Shown here: one piece after another, positions 55,898-64,000 of the stretch
Layout of the letters: each line of letters begins with the position of its first letter
Position numbering within the stretch: position 1 is the first letter of the stretch
Source: Trifolium pratense
Lineage: Eukaryota > Streptophyta > Magnoliopsida > Fabales > Fabaceae
Direction of reading: 5' to 3'
DNA: 64,000 nt
Assembly (NCBI RefSeq): GCF_020283565.1
Contig: NC_060063.1
Location: 6,842,563-6,906,562 of the forward strand
Notes under the pieces: model-generated
The model's database searches: none
What the model saw: only the letters and a program-made list of their open reading frames with translations
Told to the model about the DNA's origin: nothing
Made by a program: the position numbers and the translations under genes

Positions 55898-57100
55898 GGG
55901 TAAATGATCATTTACCCCCCTGCAAAATAAGCAAATTTTCGTTTACCCCCCTGTGCATATTTTTTTTCTGTTTACCCCCCTGCAAAAAATAAATTCTCTC
56001 ATTTTGCCCCCTGGCTGTACAGCAGGACATGTGACTGTGCAAATCTGCTGACGTGGCTTGTACACATGGAAAAAATCATTTATATTTTTTTAAAAAATTC
56101 CACGTCAGATATTTTTTTTTATAAAAAATAAATTTTTTTTCCTACAAAATAAACGAACCAATTTTCTTTTCCCAAAATTAAAAAAAAAAATTCCTACAAA
56201 TAATTTTTTTTCCTACAAAATTTTAAAAATTATATTTGTTTTCCTACAAACGAATTTTAAAAAAAAATTCCTCCCAAAATACAAAAAATGAATTTTCTTA
56301 TTTTACTCCCAAAATAAAGATTTACTCCGAAATAAAGTTTATTTCCAAATTAAATATTTTAAAGATTTATTTTCAAATCTCTTTGAATTAGAAAAAAAAC
56401 ATAATCTTTAATTTTTAAAAACAAAACTTTATTTTTTTTGTTAATCTCTTTGAATTAAAAAAAAAAATAGAAGAAGAAGTTTTATTTGTGTTTTCCTCTT
56501 CTACCAAAATTATATGTGATATTAAATTATGCAGCAAAAAAAAAATAAAGCAAAATTATGCTTCAATTCTTATGTGATATTAAATTGTGCAGCAACCTTA
56601 GCTTGCACTATATCTGCAACTCTAAATTATGCAGACAAAAATAAAGATTCTATTTTTTTAATTAAAAAATATTTGAAAATAAATCGTTAAATTTTTTATT
56701 TTGGGGACAAAATAAGAAAATTTAATTTTTTATTTAGGCAAAAAAAGTTATTTTTGTACGAAATCTTTTTTTTTTTTTAATTTTTTTTTTATTTTGTAGG
56801 AAAAAATTTATTTGTAGGAAATTTTATTTTTAATTTTGGGAAAAAAAAATTCGTTTTTTTTTGTAGGAATTTTTTTTTTAAATATATTATGTGACATGGA
56901 ATTTAAAAAATAAATATAAATGATTTTTTCCACTGTACAAGCCACGTCAGCAGATTTGCACAGTCACATGTCCTACTGTACACCCGGGGGGCAAAATGAG
57001 GGAATCTATTTTTTACAGGGGGGTAAACAGAAAAAAAATCTGCATAGGGGGGTAAATGAAAATTTGCTTATTTTGCAGGGGGGTAAATGATCATTTACCC
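55898..57100. mobile_element. Mutator-type fold-back element in unit C
   Basis: 1203 bp, 9 bp TSD TAAAATTAA (55889-55897 and 57101-57109). Ends are GGGTAAATGATCATTTACCC on both sides, themselves palindromic, followed by inverted blocks around CTGCAAAATAAGCAAATTTTC and GCCACGTCAGCAGATTTGCA. Units A and B have the empty site (one TAAAATTAA in B, about 47262). No coding capacity. Confidence 0.9.
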
Positions 57101-57172
57101 TAAAATTAATCATTATTCTAGTTACGAAAATATCTCCATATCATAAAAAAATCGCGGCAACGCCACGCCCCG

Positions 57173-57197
57173 TTCGTACGCACGAATATTATACTAG
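57173..57197 (+). mobile_element. Helitron 3' end, unit C copy
   Basis: Same hairpin and CTAG end as in unit B. Confidence 0.65.
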
Positions 57198-57305
57198 TTT
57201 CATATAAAATATATTAACTTCATAGAGCCTTATAATTAATTTCATAACAAAATAACATAAATAATATTTTGTCAAAATCCAACAAAATAAGTGAAGACGA
57301 TATTA

Positions 57306-57536
57306 TTAAACCCGAACTTGATGTAAGAATATCAAACCCTTACAACTCAATTTAAAAATAAAAATAATGCAACACACTTTAATGAATACCCCATCATATG
57401 TGAGAGAATAATTCTCCACTTTATTCTCACGAACAAACACCTCGATACTACTATCTGATCCCGTTCTAAGGATCTTACCTGCATATAATTCATTAAAGAG
57501 AAATAAGAAGAAAACATGGGGTGAGATAAGTTTCAA
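57306..57536 (-). other. Conserved exon-like open frame, unit C
   Basis: Identical in translation to 47470-47700. Confidence 0.25.
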
Positions 57537-57602
57537 ATCACTTCAAGTGGTATAATAATTTCAATATATAGAAACAAACACACAAAAGTACATTTGAAAA
57601 AC

Positions 57603-57661
<59 letters not shown>
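57603..57661. repeat. (AAT)n microsatellite, unit C
   Basis: About 19 units. Confidence 0.95.
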
Positions 57662-57662
<1 letters not shown>

Positions 57663-58743
57663 AACTGATTGAATTTAGTGAAATTGTGCTTAATTTAGGA
57701 GCTACATTAAATGTATACACCAACCATATTTTATCAACACAAATTTCAAGGTCATCCCCTCCACTTACAACTATCATTATATTCATCCATAAAGGGTTCA
57801 ATAGTCTAAGTCAATCATTTAATTCGATTTATAGAAGTCTAGTGAAAATAATCCATAAAATTTTTAGGGTTAAGTTTTTAGGTCTCTATAAAAAAATTGG
57901 GCATGTTATGGTTCCTATAAAAATTCTATGCATGCAGTTTTAGTTCATGTTATTTATCAAAATTGTTTAATTATTCTTAAAATTTTTATATTTTTGAATA
58001 ATTATTTTTCAGATATTTTAACAATTCTATAAAAAGATCAAGATAAAAGAAATGAAAATCTCAAATTAGAAGTCATATATTTAGCTTCTGTTTTTTTGAG
58101 GAACGTCTTATATTGTTCTGAACAAGTCTTCAAAATAATCAATAAAAAATGCACATTGGTTTAAAATTAAGGATTAAAACTACGTGTATAATATAATTTT
58201 ATAGAGACTATGTCAATTTTTTATAGAGAAGAAAACAAAATTTGATAAAGTTATAAAAATCTAAAAATATTTAACCCGAATTTTTATTTTTATTAAATTT
58301 CAACCAATTTTAGTTGTTAAAATTGTTATTGCAACCAAAACCTTTTGTTCACTTAAGTTGCTTCCACTCCTTGGTCTAGTTAATGGCTAAGGCATATTTT
58401 GAAGTCATTCATTTTGAGTCTTTCAAAATTGTTTCCTAATCGTTGCCTATCGTTTAGCAACGATTTTTTTTCTTGTAGAAACAGTTTTTGTCCATTGCCT
58501 TGGTTTCAACACATTTACGTTTTTTTTATATAAGTGAATGCTCTGAAATTTTCATATTTAATTACTGTTTGTGAATTCAAATTTTAATTTTCTCTGTCCT
58601 TTATAAGGAGGGTGATTATATATATGCATACAAATTAGAATATCTTACTCTCTAACTATGATGATATTATCAAGTTAGTAGATGATAGTTGTACAAAGAC
58701 ATCCCGAAGATAAGTGTAAAACTCAATAATATTATAACTTATA

Positions 58744-59025
58744 TCACTTTTGTACCATAATATAGGTCACTTTAGGGAAAAAAATTGTATCGTAATATAT
58801 GTCGCAATGAATCAATTAATGTTATTTTTCCTATTGCTTGTTAAAAAAAATATATTTTTCCTATTATACCCATAACTATTTATTACTTTCTCTTCTTTCA
58901 AGTTTTATTTTTTCCTATTATACCATAAATGAACTTATCATTGCTATCTTTTCCATACAACATTAATTAACTTTCTTAATATGTGTAAAAGTGCTAAAAT
59001 GACATGTATTGTGGTACAGAGGGAG
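58744..59025. mobile_element. Stowaway-type MITE, unit C
   Basis: Near-identical to 48917-49198. Confidence 0.6.
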
Positions 59026-59074
59026 TAACAAACATATGATGATACTATTAATAATATTTTCATTAGATACTGAC

Positions 59075-59174
<100 letters not shown>

Positions 59175-59363
59175 TCCAAATTATCAAATTGATTCACAAA
59201 AACATATTTCAAATTATCATATTTTACTTTTTCAATTTTTCTTAATATATAAGTGTGATTTTTTTTCCTTATAATTTGGGACGAAGGAAGTACATGAGAG
59301 AAATTATAAGATTAACATTAAGATGAGCAATGAAAATGGAAGGTCATGATAGAGAAATAAGAC

Positions 59364-59636
59364 TTACTGTCTTAACTTTTTACATTCATTTCTAAAGCAC
59401 ACCACTGTTTTTGGATCAGCAATTGGAAAGTGTCGATAGCAATCTTCGTCAGTTTCGCACTTTACTTTATTATATGTACAATAAGAATAAAGAAATATTA
59501 CTAAAATGGATGAAAGATTGTGTATAAAATAAACAAAAATTATTATGACAATAAACTTACTTATACCAACGACTACAACGATGAAAAGAGAAATAAAAAG
59601 TATCATAATATAAACAAACTTGAGAGTTTCAGCCAT
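59364..59636 (-). CDS. NCR peptide gene, unit C
   Basis: Exon 1 is 59561-59636, exon 2 is 59364-59464, intron 96 bp. The 58-residue product is the same as B's except the last residue (Gln for Glu). Signal peptide, four cysteines (C-x5-C-x13-C-x4-C) and splice sites are intact. B and C are effectively a fresh duplicate pair. Confidence 0.88.
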   Translation of the reverse strand: MAETLKFVYIMILFISLFIVVVVGISKFIVIIIFVYFIHNLSSILVIFLYSYCTYNKVKCETDEDCYRHFPIADPKTVVCFRNECKKLRQ

Positions 59637-59680
59637 TTGTTTTTTACCTTTCAATGTACAAATTTAAAATGTTTTGATGA

Positions 59681-59690
59681 CTTTATATAG
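59681..59690 (-). promoter_or_regulatory. TATA box of NCR gene C
   Basis: CTATATAAAG on the minus strand, 45-54 bp before the ATG at 59636. Confidence 0.65.
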
Positions 59691-60140
59691 TAAAAACTTC
59701 TTGCTATATTTATGTCAAATAAGTAATTTTTAATGATTATGTTTTTGCAATATGTCCTTTAAAATTAGAATAATTATTAAATATCTTCAAAGGACAATAT
59801 AATGAATACTATTTGTCCCTTTAGCTCATAGAATAGATCTCACAGAATAATTTTGCTTGTAATTATAAAATTCATTTACATTCAAAAAAAAAAATCATTT
59901 TCTTTTTACAACCTTTCATTATTATATTTGTTCCAGTAAAAATTATTAAAAAAAAAACATGCATGCATATTAATATATGAGTAGAATTATATGTCTATGT
60001 AAAAATTATAAATAAATAGGCACTTGTATTTGTATATGATAAGAAATATAGATTCTCGTAGAAATTATAAAAAAAAGACATGCATATTAATATATGATTA
60101 AAAATATAAATCACCACATAAATTATAAGAAAATAGGCAC

Positions 60141-60566
60141 GGGCCGTGGAAATGAGTCGAGCTGAGTCGAACTCGTCTGGGCTCGACTCGATAGGAATTG
60201 GTTCAACTCAAAATTCAGCTCAAGTTCGACACAAACTCTTTTTTCAGCTCAAGTTTGGCTCGTTTAAAGTTGACGAACAGTTCGATTCGGCTCGTTAGGT
60301 TCAACTCGTTAAGTTAAATCACATGATTTCAAGTCAAATTTTTTGTCAAAATTTCAAAATTTGATCTTTAACCTTTTAAACTATTTTTTATTTAAAAAGA
60401 AAAAGCAAATATTAAATTAAAATAAAAGTCATCCCAGGTGTATAATGAAAAGCCTTTTGAGAAAGAGAGAGTTTAAAGAAATAAAATTATTGTTTTGGTA
60501 AAGGGAGAGTGGGTAATAGCCGTACGTAGGAAATTGAAAAGTTCATAGTTAAAAAGTTTTGAAAAG

Positions 60567-60610
<44 letters not shown>

Positions 60611-60790
60611 CTGAGCTAGTTCATGAACCAAACGAGTCGAACTATATATAATTTATGTTCAGCTCATCTATTTAACGAACTTAATTTTTAACTCAAGTTC
60701 AGCTCATTTAGTTCATGAACCAAGTTCATTAGTCAATTATCGGATCGAGCTTCAAACTATTCACGAGTTGGCTCGGGTCATTGCCAGCCC
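60141..60790. mobile_element. hAT-like non-autonomous element, unit C
   Basis: Copy of 50230-50864; contains a longer AT run (about 60568-60609). Confidence 0.6.
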
Positions 60791-61070
60791 TGGACACGCA
60801 TATTAATAGATGAGTGGAAATATACGACTGCGCCGAAATTATAAGAAAATAGACATACGTATTAATATATGAGTAGAAATATATGCCCGTGCCGAAGACC
60901 GGAGTTATAAAAAAGTAGGCAGACATATTTATATATGAGTAGAAATATAAGTTATTATGGATAAAAAAAAATAGGAATTACTATTTTAATCCATCTTTCT
61001 CCTTTTTCTAACACATCACTAAACAAGGAGCTATTTTTGTCTTTTTATTTAAATTGAAATAAAATAATAT

Positions 61071-61468
61071 GGATCAGGATCAAATGACACCAACTAGTTT
61101 GACACCAAATGTTACACCTCTCAATAACATTTTAACCGATATAAATTTTATAAAATCTACCGTTGGATTGAAAGTTTATATCATATATATCATTTGTGTA
61201 AAATTTCAGGCAAATCCAAAATCATTTGATATGCTATTGCGACACATAAACATTAACGGCGTTTAAAAAAATAGACATACCGTTAATTTTGATGTATCTC
61301 AATAACATATCAAATGATTTTGTATTTGTCTAAAGTTTTACATAAATGATCTATATGATATAAAATTTCAATCCAACGGTGGATTTTATAAAATTTATAT
61401 CGGTTAAAACGTTATTGAGAGGTATAACATTTGGTGTCAAACTAGTTGGTGTCGTTTGATCCTGACTC
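61071..61468. mobile_element. Fold-back MITE, unit C
   Basis: Copy of 51145-51542. Confidence 0.7.
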
Positions 61469-62347
61469 AAACAATATTATTATAATCATTATACTCTATT
61501 ATTCATTGCCTTTATATTTTATTTCTACTATTTATACAGGACCTATATTTTTACTCATATATTTGTTGGATTAAGCCCTAAAATCCAATCTATTTGATAT
61601 TATTTGCTTTTGTATTGTAATTTGATTTATATATTTAATATATATAATAAGACATTTCTTTATTAAGTTTGTTTTCAAAAATAATAAAGTTTCTAGAATA
61701 GATTATTCATGTAATGAAACATTAAGTGAGACTTAATCATGAGATTACATTAACTTAAGAACACTATTCTTAAAAGTATATATGTAGTCAAACTTTAATA
61801 TGAGTTGGGATGATAATAAAGTGTAGAGACTATTATGTATGTGGACTGATGATCATATCTCACGGATCATGGATATGAGATATTAAGTCTATACATAGAT
61901 ATAAATATTAGGAGTAATATATATATTGAATTGACCCACCATGAGAGTACTACATAGTATGTTATAAAAGCGTCATAAAATACTCTCATATTGATAATAG
62001 TGTACACCATTCTTTGACCTGAAACCACGATGATCCCTAGATGTGGACTTAAATGTTTGGTTGTCATGCAAACGTTGTCTGTAACAGTATAACTTTAACG
62101 TTGGTCAATGGACATTTAATGAATCATGCTTGCTGAGTGACATGAGTGTCCTAGATGAGATTTGTCCCTCCAGCATAACATGAGATATATCTTTAGGCCT
62201 CTTGATGAACATGACTGAAAAATTGCATCGCCATGCCAAATTAAGTCAATATGAGATATTGGGCTTATTCGTTACTCAGTATGTTTCGGGATCAAGAAAT
62301 ATAAATATTAGACTTTACAAGGATGACACTATCTATGTCTTGTGTTC

Positions 62348-62348
62348 A

Positions 62349-62380
<32 letters not shown>

Positions 62381-63026
62381 GAGGACAAAGGAGTGATTGT
62401 ACACATATACATTATCATGGAAATGTTTCATCTGATCACCCGACATTCTTGTCACTTGGGTTGCAGTGATGTATTGCTAGTATTAATTTTTTTTTAATCC
62501 CTCGGGACTTGGTTCACTATCCACTCATCACAAAATTATCTTCTTATTTTTTTAACCTTTAACTGCTCTAATTTTTCAATTTCCACACACTTTCAATCTT
62601 AATTTTACTCTTCTCTCTAAAATCATCGAAGCATCATATTCTTGTCTCCAACTATTTTTCTTTCTTTCACTTCCCTTGAATGATCGTTTAGTTACATATT
62701 TAAAGAGTGACACATTTTATAATGTTGGTAATGTAACTATCAATGAACATTTTCTGAATATACAATCTCGTAGAAGACAATTGTGATTTATATAAGCTTC
62801 TATGAATTTTGAGTTATTTTTTGTCACTATAATTGTGTACTTTCTAAAAGTTTGCAATATATTTCTTTAGTCAAAATATATACACTATTTTCTAGTCTCC
62901 ATAAGAAACTTTTTTTTTGATCCACCACTAACTACTTTTTATTTTATAATAATGAGTGCTTAAGTCAGGAAAAATAAATTACATAGGAGTCAAATGAGGA
63001 ATAGTAGTATCCAAAACATCATTTAA
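62348..63026. other. No gene seen, right flank of the triplication
   Basis: Starts with an AT run (62348-62374), then AT-rich DNA unrelated to the units. No coding or RNA gene recognised. Confidence 0.5.
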
Positions 63027-63170
63027 CAACGTCTACAAACTTATCTCAACCGGTAGAAATACCAAAATTGCTAGTGTCGAACGTCATGACAGGAGTTCGA
63101 ACACCGGTCCATCCATTTTGTGTATGTGAATTTTCAATGACTTTGTCATTTCGTCTATCTACAAAATAAA
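63027..63170 (+). mobile_element. SINE, third family, with TSD
   Basis: Box A-like CTCAACCGGTAGAAATACC, box B-like AGGAGTTCGAACACCG, 3' part TTTTCAATGACTTTGTCATT and TCGTCTATCTAC, and an A-rich end. The direct repeat ATCATTTAA flanks it (63018-63026 and 63171-63179). Confidence 0.65.
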
Positions 63171-63276
63171 ATCATTTAAGAATAAATGTTTGATATCAGA
63201 CAAGACTCGCGAGCCATCAAATTGTAACCCACAAATATCCAATATAAGCTAATGCGTCAACATATATATGCTTCAT

Positions 63277-63615
63277 GATGTCCCGAAAGGTTAGTTTAAT
63301 TGGCAGGGACATCACATTTTTTTTTAACAAACCAAAATGAGATATATTAACATAAAACAGCCTCCCCAGCACAAGACGTATCGAGGTAGACTACAAGAGT
63401 TTACAAAGAGTGAAAGAATCGAAATAAAAAAACAAATCATACAAGGCTCAAACAAAGCAAAAAACTAGACCACCAACTATGATAGTTTGAAGCTAACGTA
63501 ATACTAGTCAACTTCAACCTCATAAAAGAGAAAAACTTGATCCAAGGACATTGCATTATATATGTAGGGGTTGAGATTCAAAACAATTTCTATCCACTTA
63601 TCCACGGGCTCGGCA
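63277..63615 (+). mobile_element. SINE interrupted by a LINE fragment
   Basis: The SINE 5' part TTAGTTTAATTGGCAGGGAC stops at 63312 and resumes at 63546 with GGACATTGCATTATATATGT and a box B remnant, then CACTTATCC. Same family as 33154-33298. Confidence 0.6.
63313..63545 (-). mobile_element. LINE (L1-type) 3' end fragment
   Basis: On the minus strand it ends TATATCTCATTTTGGTTTGT plus an A-run, as plant L1 3' ends do. The direct repeat GGACAT (63307-63312 and 63546-63551) flanks it. 5'-truncated; no coding part remains. Confidence 0.6.
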
Positions 63616-63710
63616 TTTTTTTTTTAGTATGTGGTTGAAGACAATGAACAGTGTAACAAAAGGTTGTTTCAATACATATATTAGTAAAATGGGTTCCACT
63701 TGTATGTTAA

Positions 63711-64000
63711 GGGTCCGTTTGCTGCGCATGATAGGATAGTGACATGATAGCATATAGAACAGGATAATAATAGGATAGGATATAGAACAGTTGTCATCAG
63801 TTATCCTATCATGTGTTTGGTGCACACAAGATAATTAACAAACCTGATAACTATTATATCATGTTTTTAACACATATTTGCTCATAATAATATTGTAAGA
63901 TATAAAATATATTTAAATGACAAAATTACCCTTGTAAAACAATTGTTATTTTTTTAAAATTATTTTGTAATACTTTAAATTTTATAAATAAAAAATATAA
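63711..64000. mobile_element. Possible MITE, cut by the window end
   Basis: Starts GGGTCCGTTTGCTGCGCATG, a common start of plant MITEs, followed by repeated ATAGGATA blocks and a partial inversion (ATGATAGGATA and TATCCTATCAT). The right end lies outside or is unclear. Confidence 0.35.

Overview
This is plant nuclear DNA, AT-rich and full of nested transposable elements. It most likely comes from Medicago (M. truncatula or a close relative). Two observations point there. An intact single-exon gene at 10684-12324 is recognisable as VAPYRIN, an MSP-plus-ankyrin protein needed for arbuscular mycorrhiza and rhizobial infection. Three two-exon genes on the minus strand encode nodule-specific cysteine-rich (NCR) peptides, a family confined to the inverted-repeat-lacking clade of legumes. 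No database search was possible; every family call rests on recognised motifs, splice sites, terminal repeats and target-site duplications (TSDs) read from the sequence.

Layout. 1-10.4 kb: small or broken elements: a TRIM relic, a Mutator-type fold-back element, a deleted copia-like LTR element (2939-6546) carrying a second Mutator-type MITE, SINE pieces and a Tourist-type MITE. 10.4-12.8 kb: VAPYRIN. 12.8-25.1 kb: a Helitron relic split by a complete, very young Tat-lineage Ty3/gypsy element (13010-24848, LTRs identical by eye, TSD GTTAT). It has a 1712-residue gag-pol on the minus strand and three antisense genes on the plus strand, one of them with an intron. 25.9-62.35 kb: a tandem triplication (units A, B, C; spacing A to B about 8.7 kb without a later insertion, B to C 8624 bp). 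Each unit carries one NCR gene. Unit A is split by a 10.7 kb CACTA element (27889-38612) with an intact 8-exon TnpA-like gene but only the tail of the TNP2 transposase. Unit C carries a 1.2 kb Mutator-type fold-back element. 62.4-64 kb: SINE, LINE and MITE fragments.

How the pieces relate. VAPYRIN acts in the host cell during microbial entry; NCR peptides act later, on bacteroids inside nodule cells. They are neighbours in one pathway but nothing here shows co-regulation. The triplication is the main story. Both unit junctions are identical and join a truncated Cassandra retrotransposon (5S rRNA-derived LTR) to a retroelement pseudogene. The middle unit is a chimera: its left part matches unit C, its right part matches unit A, and the switch lies at an AT microsatellite. 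This fits unequal crossing-over that raised the NCR count from two to three. A second striking structure, present in A and B, is a row of short hairpins whose stems differ in sequence but stay self-complementary, separated by a constant purine-rich spacer (44131-44430 and 52755-53054).
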